DNA from: Breviolum minutum Mf 1.05b.01
Lineage: Eukaryota; Sar; Dinophyceae; Suessiales; Symbiodiniaceae
Reading direction: 5' to 3'
Length of the DNA: 64,000 bases
NCBI GenBank assembly: GCA_000507305.1
Contig: DF239860.1
Location: forward strand, 93,272-157,271
Shown: piece by piece, positions 25,082 through 37,843 of the stretch
Layout: every line of letters begins with the position of its first letter
How positions within the stretch are numbered: the stretch's first letter is position 1
Made by a program: the position numbers and the translations under genes
Notes under the pieces: generated by a model
The model's database searches: none
Told to the model about the DNA's origin: nothing
What the model saw: the letters and a program-made list of their open reading frames with translations, nothing else

Positions 25082-25173
25082 TTTGGTAAACTAATATAGC
25101 AACGGAATATCCCAATCTTCAATAGGAGATACATCTTCAAAGGGTCCATTTTCCATTGCTATGTTAGTTTACT
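25082..25173. repeat. Inverted-repeat insert, family 3 (GTAAACTAATATAGCAA)
   Basis: TTTGGTAAACTAATATAGCAAC on the left; ATTGCTATGTTAGTTTACTG on the right; about 50 nt between arms. It matches the half-copy at 36432..36515. Confidence 0.75.
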
Positions 25174-25744
25174 GTAGTATAATGTCACACCAAAAAAATG
25201 AGATCTCCTCAGATGCCAGCTCTGCGCTCAGGGCAGAGTCTCCACTTCCAACCACCAATAATTTCCTGCGGACTCAAAACGCCAAGAATTGTGAGACCTA
25301 AAAATTCGACTAAAAACGGGTTGCTTGATAGGGATCCTTATAATGGCTTGTTATTAAACCTTGTATAGATGGCTAGTCTAACCCCCTATATGCAGCAAAT
25401 GATCAGGGTTTTGATGGCTGCTCATTTGATCTCCATCCCCACAACGGCCCAGCCATTCTCCGAGAAACGAAGGCATTGAATGGGTCGAATAAACAAGAGC
25501 ATCCACAAGAGCATCCACAAAATAAGGACGCAATCGATCATAACCTGTCACTGCAGATCAAGATAACCTTCCCGCATCCCCAACATATGACCTGAAATTA
25601 TTTTGAAAATTTTGGCATCCAATCTTGGCAAAAAAAAAAAAAACTTTGGCATTCGGTTTCTACCAAAACCCACAACATGCTGCAAAATCATCATCTCCCA
25701 AAATTCCTCCCACTTTTTTGCAACATCTGAGCTGTCCAGGGGAC
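25174..25744. other. Non-coding stretch
   Basis: No exon-like sequence. The tract 25330-25390 carries ATCCTTATAATGG..TTATTA words similar to the element at 31272, suggesting a degraded insert. Confidence 0.5.
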
Positions 25745-27090
25745 TTAGACCATACCATTCATAGATGTCTCTCTCGGTCTGGAGCTTATAAACTTGATTC
25801 CAAAAATTGGGATGATCAACCTGAGAGCGGCGGAAGATGTGAGCTTTCTTGTTGCCAAAAAAAAAAGCGGGGGGAGTTTGGCTCCGGGTTTTTTGCTGGT
25901 GGGAAAATCAGCTCGGCAACTTGACTTCAATGAGCTTTGACTAAATCTGCATGTTGTTTTCAAATACCAATGTACGAAATCTCGAATCACATATGTTTTT
26001 TTACCATTCAACCATGCAGCTGACTGATATACATCGCCATTTTCTGCAAGTACTGCCAAGCACATGCAGGCAATCTGTGACCAGCTTTGTCGACATGGCA
26101 TGGAGCGAGTTTTGAAACTTGTAATGTCTTCAGCATTTTTTGTCTCTTGCCATTGAACCGCAAACTTAATCACAATAGAATATCGCATATCTCAAAGAAA
26201 ATGAGATAGAAATAGATCTTAGATATAAATGTAACGAGAGTAACAAAATGAAAGATTCTTACAATAGCTCAGCATGTCTGGTCTTTATGGACTGCATGGC
26301 TTTCATCATGGCTGGTTCCATCCAAAAACAGCGAAAAAAAATCGAGAAAAGGTGAAGGACCGGAGCTCCATAACTTCAACAAGTTCCAACAAGTTTCCAG
26401 CGGCCAACAATTTCAACTCTTAGCCCATGACACCAAGGAATCCAAACAAGGCGACTTTGACCTGCCCATTTGGTGAACTTTTGTCCGCCTCAAAAAATGC
26501 TTCAAAACCCATGCGCCTTGGCAAAGGGATCTTCCGTCTCGGCCTGGGAATCTGCGGTTCGTTTGGGGTCAAAAGGGTCTGATTTACTCGGAGCGCCAAC
26601 GAAACGGCGTGGCTCAGACTCAGAGCTTCACTCGCAGGCGCTCATTACTGAACTTTCGCTCTTCCGGCATATCTGGCACAGCTTCTGCACCAGATCTCCT
26701 CAAACCACATCTAACTGTCCAACAGAATAATCATAGAAAGTCCAAAAAAAAAATGGAAACACCCTATTGCAATAATTCAATAATTTGTTGCCTTGTCAAC
26801 CAGTTCATTCTCATAAACTTCTTGGGGATCCCTGCATCCTGGGCGGGCTACCTGGCACAGCAGGTATCTAGTTGTCTTGTTTCGTACATAGCCGAAATCG
26901 CTTGATGGGCTTGATGGCTGGCCTCTTGACAGTGTCTTTCCGCTTAGGAATCCATAAGAATTCCTCAGCAACTTCCGACTTCCGGTTTTTTCGGTTTTTT
27001 CGGGCAAAGAACATCGAAGACTCGAAGAACAAAGTCAAACTACGAAGTTGAGCACCAGACAGGGATACAGCTAAGAGAAAGATCAAGCAT
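25745..27090 (-). CDS. Unidentified multi-exon gene
   Basis: Minus-strand exon candidates: about 26905-26990 (EEFLWIPKRKDTVKRPAIKP), about 26780-26855 (ARPGCRDPQEVYENELVDK), about 26640-26700 (AEAVPDMPEERKFSNERL), about 26505-26610 (EPRRFVGAPSKSDPFDPKRT, then ADSQAETEDPF), and weaker ones at 25830-25920 and 26000-26180 where several frames are open. The composition (charged, Pro-rich, no hydrophobic segments) suggests a soluble, partly disordered protein. No family recognised; the order and grouping are inference. Confidence 0.4.
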
Positions 27091-27575
27091 AGAAACCTTC
27101 ATCATTCATGTGCAAAATGCATGCCGTTTTTTTCCCATCCTTTTCTGCACACTTTTCTCTCCATCGCCTTCGACATCTTAACCAAGCAGAGCGGGGAGGT
27201 TCAAGTGCCATTGTGAAGTATTGAATGAGTGAAGCTATTTTGGCTAACCATGGATAAGCGAAAGGCTACACCTTTGGGGGAGTACACAGTTACATCATAC
27301 AGTTTGTGAATCTAACTGTGAATGCAGCAATCATAGACCAACTATAACTTGGATCATCTGTTCAGCCTCCATTTCTGGTGAACTGCCTCATGTCTGAGTA
27401 AAAAAAACTGCGAAAAAAATCGTCTGAAAATCTTCCAAAACGAAGCAAATCATTCAATACGATCTGAGAAGCCATGCCACTTTCATCCGGATGACCGCAA
27501 CTGTTGGCGACTTTTTCGTAGTTTTAGCTGCAACTTTCGGGTGCGATCTGACCCAAACCTGCTGTTGTTTCAAAC

Positions 27576-28724
27576 TCAGGGCAACCTCCAATTCCCTTCT
27601 TTCCGGCAACATGATTCGATTCCAGGAGGAATTCGACAAGTACCTTTGGGTGCAGCACAACAGTTTTGCGAACCAAATCGAAAGACTTGTGGCCCGTTCT
27701 CCAAACAGCATCCATGTGTATTGCTGTTGAAAAGGTATTTATCACCGCAACACCTTCGTGGTTCCTTTCGAAAAAGGCGACCTTTGCAACAGCCGGTGGT
27801 CGCTGAATTGTAGATTCGTCCAGAACAACAGTCTTGTGTTCGAGTATCAAAAACCTGACCATTGCAGCATCCAATCATTGTCGCATCATATACTGTTGCA
27901 CCACAACGCTGTCGAGAGCATAGACTTCCATCAAGATCGAAAACATGGCACGTTTCACCAAAACTTGATGCCCTTTCTTGACATTGGTCCACCGCCTGTT
28001 GCTGCGCAACACTTTTGGAACTTTGCTTCGTTGACAACCAACCAACCTGACAACTCGGTGTCATTGCCCAGGCCATGTGGCTGCCTTCAGACTTAGCAGC
28101 ACAATAGCGTTTCCAAACGGAGGCATAATTTTTGGGTGGCCAATCTTCTGTGCAGTTGAATTGAACCTTGATATCTTGTGGCTCTAGTGGTGCCAAACAT
28201 TTCAATCCAAAAACCAAATATTCCTCACCAAGGTCGAAGACAGTTTTGTCATTGCAACAACCTTGAGTCCTGGTATCATATGATTCCTTTCCTCCACAAC
28301 AATCTTCATGATTCACATCATAGATATCTCCATTGCAACAAGCTTCTGATATTCGATCATAAAGGCTGCCACCACAACATCCTTCTTTGGATTTATCATA
28401 AGTTTCTCCACTACACAAGCCAGATCCTGATTCATCAGAAGTTGAATCATCAGACTCCGAAGTTGAATCATCATCCGCATCTGGGTCGGGCAAAACATCA
28501 GAAATATCTGGATCTAATAATCCAGGGATCACATGGGCCCCCACCTGCTCATTCTCTTGAGATGATTCGGTTGATATACTTAAAGCTCGAGCTTGTAAGG
28601 CAGAAAATGCACATTCTGCGGGTTCGTCACATTCATCAGGGCCCAGCAAGTCATCTGATGTTGCCACAAAAATGCAAAGGATAGCAAAGGCGGCAATGGA
28701 CCGTAACATCGCGGGATGCAACAA
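27576..28724 (-). CDS. Secreted galaxin-like Cys-Cys repeat protein, intronless
   Basis: A 382-residue open frame. A hydrophobic N-terminus (LRSIAAFAILCIFVA, about residues 7-21) reads as a signal peptide. An acidic Ser/Asp-rich segment follows (about 75-100), then repeats of the form CC-x-G-x-x-Y-D (CCGGSLYDR, CCNGDIYDV, CCGGKESYDT) around 105-170, a middle region of about 95 residues without repeats, and a second set (CCNGQVFDT, CCSGRIYNS, CCKGRLF) to the C-terminus. Di-Cys repeats with Tyr-Asp are the signature of galaxins, proteins of coral skeleton matrix also found in other eukaryotes. An extracellular or wall role is inference. Both termini appear in one exon, unlike most neighbours. 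A second in-frame Met at residue 6 could be the true start. Confidence 0.8.
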   Translation of the reverse strand: MLHPAMLRSIAAFAILCIFVATSDDLLGPDECDEPAECAFSALQARALSISTESSQENEQVGAHVIPGLLDPDISDVLPDPDADDDSTSESDDSTSDESGSGLCSGETYDKSKEGCCGGSLYDRISEACCNGDIYDVNHEDCCGGKESYDTRTQGCCNDKTVFDLGEEYLVFGLKCLAPLEPQDIKVQFNCTEDWPPKNYASVWKRYCAAKSEGSHMAWAMTPSCQVGWLSTKQSSKSVAQQQAVDQCQERASSFGETCHVFDLDGSLCSRQRCGATVYDATMIGCCNGQVFDTRTQDCCSGRIYNSATTGCCKGRLFRKEPRRCCGDKYLFNSNTHGCCLENGPQVFRFGSQNCCAAPKGTCRIPPGIESCCRKEGNWRLP

Positions 28725-28806
28725 AAGGAGGGTTTTGGCAAAAGATGTATTTATAATGTTTCAAGATCCAAGACAGTGCATGAGTCGTATGACAGTCTTG
28801 TGATTT

Positions 28807-30668
28807 TCAATGTTTCCTAAGTTCCAAGGTAGTGATTTTCTGCTTATCAGCAGATGTAGTCATGGAGAACGCGTGAAGGAGCCGAAAGAGCTGTAGCAAA
28901 CTTGTCCTCCAACCTCGGTATCTCAACAAGTTGAGAGGTGACTTACCCTCTCCGAAAATCTCTCGTCTTCTTGGAGGCTGGAGGAATAAAATGCAAAAAA
29001 TGCGAAAAGGTGTTGGATTTGTTTGAAACACAGTCCTTACAACCGGCTGTTGTTTGCAACTTGATGACGACTGTCCAGGCTGTCTGATTCTCCTATCGGG
29101 AAAAATCTGGGATGTAGACAGGTACATGACTGGTGTGGCAACAGTGGATAAGCACATTTGAAAAAACACATTCCCCGTTTCTTCTGTGCAGATTCACGAC
29201 CTTTTTTTTCATCAGCATTCTGTTTATTGGAATGATTTCCAATACATACGGCCTCTCACAGCATTGGAAACGCCTGGGGAGCATTCTTGACAACAACTCT
29301 TCACATATGTTCACAGTGATTTCACGCTTCCACAAAAAAAATTGGCCTCAAAAGCATCCAAGCTGAAGACTCCGCCACCAACGAGGGCAACCAGAAAAGA
29401 CCTACAGCTGCCAGCAGCCAGAATCTTGAAACTCAACTGCCCAAAAAAAAAGAACAGCTCCTTACAAAGGTGGAACTGGGTTCCCCTTGCACAAGGGAGA
29501 TCCTGTCTGTCTCTGTGCAATCAGCATCTGTACTGGCCTGTTCGGAACCCCGAAGCACGGAAACAGCTGCTGCGGACAATTCAAAGGGCAGCTGGCTGAG
29601 ATATCTATTATTCAGAAGCAGATTGCAACAGAATCAAATCACCGAAAGTTTTCGCAATCCAAACAGAATCAAAGGATTGCCCGGGATGCCTTCTTGTCGA
29701 ATTCAAGCCTGATCAACAATCATCCAAGTGTATCTAGATTTGTTACCACAAGTCACCATTGTGGTCACCACTTGGGATTATTAACCACCATCATCCCCTA
29801 ATCAGGCCTTATCAAGGCCTTATTTCTTGGAGGGGCATGACACAAGTCACCACAAGTGCAGTGCTATCACACACCTCTGAGAGGAATCACATGGGCATGC
29901 GCCGATGCAGGTCAGCTCCGACCCCTGCAAAGTGTCCTATTCAGGCACTTCGACTTCACCATTTCCAAGATAGGTTTGAGAGATTCGCTGTCCTTCCGAG
30001 AAATCGATCAACCAAAAAAAAGAAAACAAGTCTCAAGTTGGGTCTCCTGAACACCGTTTGGTGGCATGACCTTTGCCAAATCTTCAGAAAGTATCTTGCT
30101 CAAGGCCAAAAGAATTACACAACGGCTACACGAAATCCAACCGGCTGAGTTTGGCACCTCAAAGCAAAATGGAAGGCAAAGCAAAAACAGGAGGAACACC
30201 AAGCCGTGCAACGCCTGCGCCGAACAATTCCATCCATGGATCCCCCTGCAACAAACAAAATCCATGGTTCAGCGTTCCCGTTGACGATGGTATTTTTCCG
30301 TTCAAAAGGAAAAAATCCTGCAGAAAAGATTTCAAGATATATCTTTTTTGGTGAAGTCTTCCAACCTCTATGGTGAAAGGTTTACCTCTTGCCACCATAA
30401 TTCCTGAGCTGAAGCAACTTTGAACTCTCTAAGCTTAGTCTCGCAAGCAAACTTGCTACAGGGGGGCCCGTGTATATATAGAAAAAAATGAATGTGTAGC
30501 AAAAGAATAAAGATTGCGCAAAGCTGCATGGTAAAAAGATGAAGATCTTGGCTAGAAAGAAAACGACGGCAAATATCAACAAATAAAAAAGTTGGACGCA
30601 GGCAGTTTGAGGAACTCTTTCTAACCATTCTTTTTTCTTACCTTTAGAGCCGTCGAAGGAGATGTTTG
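28807..30668 (-). CDS. Unidentified multi-exon gene
   Basis: A run of minus-strand exon candidates, several with good splice sites: about 30640-30668 (NISFDGSK, GTAAG donor), about 30390-30455 (SKFACETKLREFKVASAQEL, then AG|GTAAAC), about 30180-30250, about 30062-30115 (LSKILSEDLAKVMPPNGV), about 29945-30010 (DFSEGQRISQTYLGNGEVEV), about 29870-29925 (GSELTCIGACPCDSSQ), about 29466-29600 (LPFELSAAAVSVLRGSEQ, GTAAGG donor), about 29345-29440 (ILAAGSCRSFLVALVGGGVF), about 29190-29330 (NICEELLSRMLPRRFQCCER) and a last one with the stop at 28807 (TTSADKQKITTLELRKH). One hydrophobic stretch (FLVALVGGGVF) may be a membrane helix. No known domain found; the grouping into one gene is inference from order and strand. 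Confidence 0.4.
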
Positions 30669-31760
30669 GTGATTTTTGTGTATGACTTTATTCGATGGGT
30701 TCCGCTATGAATTATGATTGTCTCATGTTTTCACCATGATTTCGACATGGTTTGACTATGATCTATAATTCTTGTAGTGTTGTCTTTCAAATGCTGTTTT
30801 AATGATGTATCATTCCTATTTCACTACACATGTTCCGTTTGTCTAAAGGATCCTTGTAAAACCAAAAATGGATTCGTAATGAATTCGTAGTGAGTTGAGA
30901 ATCCCAAAACTTAGGTTCTGACCTACATCATGGGAAGACACAGTGCTTCATATCACACCCCATTAAGAAGGTTTTTAAGGGTTTAAGACGCTTGAGCTTA
31001 GGGTTTATAATGTGTTATCCTATTACTCAATATATGTTCGATACATATCTTTTGGAAAATGTATTCTTTTGGATGATATCCATGATCAAGCTCGCCAGGG
31101 AGTGTTTTTGAAAAGTAGTGCAACATGGTATCATGCCCTAATTTTTCGCTGGGAAGTTGGATGTTGATTTAATCTAAACCATCTCGAAAATACGGTCGAA
31201 ATCTTTGGGCTCTGGCAGTGGATAGTCTCACCAAAGGCTCGTAGGCATGAATCACCTTGGAGGCAGACTTTCATGTGAGCCACGAAAAAAACCCTTCTAC
31301 CTTCCATTGAATCCTGGTTGGTTAATACGGATCCTTATAATGGTTTATTATAATCCCTATATAACTGGGTAGTATAATCCCCTATATAACCCAACCAACC
31401 AGGGTTTCTTTCGTGGCTCATGTAAAGAATTTTGACGCTTCAAAAAACTCACCAAAAACTGAGGTCTCCAACACTGTGTCGTGTGTCAAAGTAGATGTGG
31501 CAGGCAACCAGTTGAAGGGTATATACTAGTTTCCGGCTTAAGCTTGTGAAGCCTTTTTGAGCAAAATCCATCAGAGAAGGTCACAAAAAGGCAAATTTTG
31601 CACAAATAGAAGACGGGCCTTCAAACGCCAGTTATAAATGATGTTTTTCATGGGGCCCCTATTAAATGTCATAGTAACTGGGTAATTGGGTAACTGGGGT
31701 TTTACCCTACAAACCTACGGGTGAAATATCAGCCCATTTCGAATTGGCTTTTGGTCCCGT
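30669..31760. other. Intergenic stretch
   Basis: AT-rich, no exon-like sequence. It holds the inverted-repeat element 31272..31422. Confidence 0.55.
31272..31422. repeat. Inverted-repeat element with long arms (CATGTGAGCCACGAAA)
   Basis: CATGTGAGCCACGAAAAAAA on the left and TTTCTTTCGTGGCTCATG on the right are reverse complements with one base slip; inside them GTTGGTTA..CCAACCAAC forms another inverted pair around ATAATGGTTTATTATAATCC. It is intergenic here. Confidence 0.75.
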
Positions 31761-34700
31761 CTATTTTTTGAGGCGCATGTTTTGTAAAACATACCCTCCA
31801 AGGGAACCATCAAATATCCCACCAAACGGGAAGTTCGGAAAATCATCATCTTTAAAGGTATCTTTGGGAATTTGATATGTGATCGTTCCACAAGAGGCTA
31901 CTTTCTGACATCTTCTTTTTGTGCAAACCGATTCACATATGGATCTCTTGGACTTTTTTGATATCGCCAAGCCACCAGCGACTCTAGAGATATCCCTTCA
32001 GGATTGAAAATATACCTTGGTTCCTACATTTCAAATACGGCAAATTCCAGCTAGAATTTGCCTAGATTCTGAGCCGGCAGAAAAGGGACCATGCAGATTT
32101 GCATCCTCTTTTCTTAGATGGGAAAGATCCAAAGTCCACCTGAAGTGTCGTAAAAATCACTTGGAAAAAAAAAATAACAAAAAACAAAAATGGATGCATT
32201 TTGATTTGAAAACGACGTCAGGGGCCCTAGAGCCATTCCCAGAAAAATTCTTGGACAAGTTCAAACCTCTTGTGGATCCAAAAGCACTGAAAACTGGGAC
32301 AAAATATAAAGGTAACACCACATGTTCATCACTCATCAGTCATCAGTGGAGGTCGATTTTGTTTGGACCCAAGGAAGTTTTCATCAAGTCATGTACGAAG
32401 CTTTTCTCTCCCAAGTTAGATGGGATCGACGGTGTTTCTCGCAGGGCCCCCCTCGGAGCCTGTACCAATGGTTGATGCTGATGGCTGCTAACGGTAGCTT
32501 ATGGTATCGAAGGGGGCCCTGCCAGCAAAACTCGATTCTTTAAACTTTGGTGCCTTGTTTGTAGGCAAAAGATGACATAGGTTCTCCGTGAATCAAAGGG
32601 GCTTTCCCAAAGCCACGGATGGATGCCAGCTGACGACCGCGGTTTTGGAAGCCACGTCAAGGGGACGCAACTGGGACGCATCTCTGCACAACGTTCACAG
32701 TTGGAAAAGTTGCTACAAGTACAGTTGCAGTGTTACTTGTTTTCAGATGTTTTCAGGTTGTCTTACTACGAATTTTCTCCTACCAATTTCATGAATCCTA
32801 TTGACGGCGTACCCAGCACGCTTGGGCGACCAAAAAATCACATGAGCGTGCATGCCCTTGAGGCTCTACGCGGTTCTGACTCTGGAGGCTTCTCAAAAGT
32901 CATCGGAAGCGTTTCAGATTTGCATTTCGTGCTCTTCGGAGACCTTCAAAAAACTGAAGCGGAGGAGAATTACTTGCGCTGCATGGATTCGAATCGTGAC
33001 GCTTTATGTTGGCACCTCTCTAGATTCTGAGGCAGATCGTCGTCCTCATCATCTTCTTCATCAATATTTCCAAAATCCCTTAGATGAAGCAAGGGTGGCA
33101 TTAGAAACTATGGGTTTTCATAAGTTTTCATACCAAGGGACGATTGTTCTAGGACTCCTGCAAGGTCCTGAAGGTCAGACCGACCACCATTTTGGCATTC
33201 AGATATGCTTGGCAATACATTCTGTTGATGGCTGAAATCCTGCACCACCTGGGATGTATGAAACCCTATAAATAATGGGATATTCATATCAACTGGTGCA
33301 GGATTTCTTCCATCAACAGTTGCAAGACATTGTCCTCCAAATGTGTGTTTCTAATCTTCTGGAAAAACATGTGGTTGACGCACTCGATGATGCTGAACCG
33401 CTTGTCTGGGTCCTGAAGGAGTACAAAGTGACATTGACTTCTTGAGTATTATTTGGGGGTAAAGTGAAGGTTTATAGGAGGCCCTTCATAAAAATGAATA
33501 GATTGTTACTATTATTTCACTGTTAGTGGGTGGGGGATACCCCCAAAGTATTATAATCTTTCTTTCTCTTGTTCAGTATTTCAGAAATCGTCACCTGCTG
33601 CAATTTTAATTTTCACTCTTGCAAGCCATCAAACAAAAGAGAACGTGTGTCTTCCAGTCCGTCTCCGCATTTCTTAGGTATGACTGTATGACTCAGTGCC
33701 CCACGCGTCTCTTGCTAAACTTTCAGTGCATTAGTTACATTCCCGGATTCTAACAATCTCTAGTCCTTCTCCAGCATACCTTCCAGCAGACTACACATGT
33801 CCTGGAAGAAAGTGAAGTCAAGCCAGCTGTACACCCAAAAGCGACTGCATTCACAAGACTTATTGCCTGCCTTGTCTATTTCCCGGAGAGCATCGCGTAT
33901 ATCTCCTTTTTTGAGGCGAGAGTTTGTGATCAAAATGTGATGTTGGCTGCTAGGACTCATCAACCAGTCCTGTGACGATCACCTCTTTGGTGTTTGCCAG
34001 CCACTTGAGGAATTTATCTTCGCTACCTCGACAAAGCTTTCCCCATGTCAAAAACGGACCTGAAAAAGAAAAATCCGTCCCTGACCGTGAATTCCTGCAA
34101 GAGCCTACAAGATCATAGGAATTTACAACACACCGCAGACTTACTGATCCACCAAAAAACAACAGAAAGTACTTCACAGATATAGAATCTATATATAATT
34201 CAGAGTTGGAGGTACTATGAGACAAATAAGATAGACCAACATCAAATCTTGCCAAATCAGTCTTTGTTCATGGAAATCTTGCACATCCACGAATCACTAT
34301 CAATCTATTGTAGAAATTTTCAACCCACAATCCCCATCACAAATCCTATCTCCAGCCAAACCCTTTGAGCCTGTTTCTTCCAGCCATTCATCGTACCTTT
34401 GGTTTTCAAACAGGGCAAACAGCTATAAGGACCAAGGTGGCCAACAAGTTGAACATCACCTGTCCAATGTGGCCAAGTGCTGGGCCAAGGCTTCAGAATG
34501 GGGATGCCAAAAATGGCCTCACGCATGGACAAAAATTGAATTTTTGCCCCCACAAAATAGAACAAATGTATATTCAATGTGGCTCAAATGAAGTTTTGGC
34601 ATCTGACAAATTTGAGATTGCAGAAACTTGTTGGACCTTTTTTGTACTCAAATGCTGCAATGGTCCTCAACTTGCCCTCTTCAACTAGCCGAACATCTTG

Positions 34701-37700
34701 GAGTACATGGCTTTCTCCTGCTTCTTCGCTGTCTTTTCCTTTACAATGGCATTCTTCTTCAACGCTTCGGCTTCCTTGTTGGAGGGATCCAACTCCAATG
34801 TCTTTGTAGCATCTTCCTGGCAGGCGGTGAAATTGCCTAAACCAAATTCTGCTTGGGCTCGTCGAAAGGTGGCTTTCACATTCTTGGGATCATATTGTAA
34901 TGCCTTGATACAATCAAACTTGGCTTCATCAAAGTCTTGTTTCTTCAGCCGGGCCATGGCACAATTGTTCAACAAGGCAATAGCCAAGATCTTGTCCTCA
35001 TCACTAAGCTCTGCAGCTCCACTCTTGCCTTCACCATGTCCTGAGCATGGTGCACCACCATGGTCACCATGGTCTTGGCCACCGTGATCCGAATTCTCAT
35101 CATAGGTGATGTATTCCACACCATCCTCATAGCGGTTCACTGCTGTTGCAAAATCGCCTAGCTTCAAGGCTGCATTTCCTCCTTCCTTCATTTTGGTGGC
35201 ATATTCACGCCTCTCCTCAGGGGTCATTTCAAAGGGCGACTTCACCTTCTCCTTCCAATCAAACAGTTCCACCTCAAAATTCAAAGTTGCATCCTCTGGG
35301 ATCTTTGGTGGACTACCATGCTTACCATAAGCATAGTCCGAACGGCAACGAAGAATGCATTTTTCCCCACGTTTCATGGTAAGAATACCTTGATCCCATC
35401 CTTTGATGACTTGACCAACTCCAACTTCAAATTTGAAGCTTCCAGGACGGTCTCGAGAAGAATCGAATTTACTACCATCTGAATGTAAAGTCCCGGTGTA
35501 GTGTACATCAACTGAACTTCCTGCCAGTGGTGTTTCATCACCGGTTCCTTCAACCAAAATTTTCTTCAACAAGCCTCCATCTTGACCTTGGGAAATATCA
35601 ACAAAGCCCTCTTCAGCCATGGCGGATAGATCTATCCGACCGATCGAGACCCTAATGCCAAAATAAATATCCACAGGAAAAATCCTGAAACATTCCGAAT
35701 GTCCCTTCCGGTGTTTTCCATAAGATATTCTCTTTTCATGCAGCTGTTTATGGCTCAAAATTATCAGGCAAAAAACCTTGGTCCAAAGACAGCGAAGGGC
35801 GACTTTCTAACTGAATTTTCATGAAAATTGTGCTTCAAAAAGTATGAAACTTTCAAATCAAATATCAATATATCATATCTATGTTTCCTTCAAAGGTGAT
35901 TCAAATTGTATAGATACTCAAGTGGAATCCTACCCCAAAACTATCTGACTAACAGTTTCGCACCTGAAAATGGATGTAGTTGGTTCATACCATGCTTTCC
36001 TTTTGGGGAGTTTGACTATTTTCACGGTGCTTTTGCTGTTAGTTTCAGGGAATCCTATTCTTTTCATCACCTTTCCCTCCCCCAAGTTCTCCCGCCTCCA
36101 TGGCGCACATCCCAACGCTCCAAATGTCCATCAAGCGCGAGAGCTGGGAAGGCAGAAGGTGTGGCCCCAAAAAAAATTCCACTTAACGGAAAAGGCCACT
36201 GAAACAGCCTCAAATGACCGGGAAAAAAAAACTCCCTGAAACTAACAGTGATATTGTTTACCCGCCTGAAAAAATGGTAGGTTGGAAGTTGTGTGTGTTT
36301 TCCTTTTTGGGTAAAGAAAGGCCTCTTTTTTCTAGGGGTTTTTGGCTGTTCTAGTCGGTGCTTTCAAACCATTTAAGAAATGTGCTCGTCAAATTCGATC
36401 ATTTCCCCAGGGGTGAAACTATTAACCCCTCCAGTAAACTAATATAGCAATGGAATTTGCCCATTTTCACGGGAAATACATCTTCATTCAGGGTTGCTCT
36501 GTTGGTTTTTGGAGTGTAGTGTTCGTTTCGTGGATGATATTCGACTCTCATTCGACTCTGCCAATTTTGCAGGTGCGCCTTGACTGCCTCCTCGGGCGAC
36601 CCGTCATCCGTTCGCCGGTGGGGTCGTCCAAATCTATCTCGAGCGGGTGCCTTCCGTTCAGAACTGGGTTCATAAATATGCATACACCGTGCACCCCTGA
36701 AAAGTAACATGGAACCTGAAAATCATCCCGTTGGTCAGGAAATTCATCTTCCAAATCTTCATCTTTGGGTTCCATGTTCGGTTTGCGAGTGTATCTATGA
36801 TAAGCTTGCAAAAGTAGCGGTAAAGTTGAAATGACAATGCTTCCTATAAATCGATTCCTCCTGCCTGCGTGGCTAGAAAAGTACTAGCAAGCTCTGGTGA
36901 CCTGCAAAAACGTGAAACTTCGAAATATACAACAAATACTCATCTATAGAAGTCAGATTTGCATTTCAGTTTGAGCCAAGTCAGCCAAGTCTTTGGCTGT
37001 GACTTTTTGGACAAGATTCCTCCGAAAAGCATCTAAAGATTATTTCGCATGCTAAGCTAGGAACAAGTACTGCATGGTGGCCACTACTTCCTCGGAGGCA
37101 ATGGAGGCCACGTATCAACACAGTGTGTGTGAATGTACAAATTACCATGCTGAGACCACTGCGCTTAGTGCCACGGCAGTTCCAGTGCACAGCGCACCAT
37201 CCAAATCTATGAGTTTCCACTGCTCCTTTCAAAATCACATCAGCTCTTTTCAGCCACACAAGGAGTCAACCTCAAGCCGTCCTTCTTGAATTCAAGCTCA
37301 AAACAAACAATATTGGCGGGCTTGATATCGAGGTGCACATACCTCACTCACACTCACACAAAGTCTCCAAAACAAAGGCATGATTTTAGCATTCAGCAGA
37401 GTCACCCCATGGTATGTAGACCGAAAACCTCAGAAAACTAACACAGCGAAACCGCAGCTGTTTTACGGCACACCAAAAGAAACTCAAAAAGACATTCGCC
37501 AAGGTGCAATGGAAACTAGAGCCCACCTCAGGTCCGAAAACTCACAACAAGAAACAAGTTCTTTTTGGCTGAATTCTCTCAGCTGAATTTTTTGGATAAA
37601 AAATATTCATCAAATTTGTGACCGCTTTCACTTTGACATTTTTTCCTCAACATCTCTCAATTACTGCGAGACACTGAAGTGAGCGGTGCTCGTCCACTGT

Positions 37701-37769
37701 GAGCTGCCGCCCCTTTTCGGCGTAACGGATCAATCGATCCTTCCAGATGCGTTAACACTGACCCATTCC

Positions 37770-37843
<74 letters not shown>

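Noticed and set aside
32017..33235. Long plus-strand ORFs (including 152 and 135 residues)
   Set aside because: The minus strand gives exon-like frames with splice sites that continue the kinase gene in phase (for example the acidic [12 protein letters not shown] exon), so the plus frames are taken as shadows.
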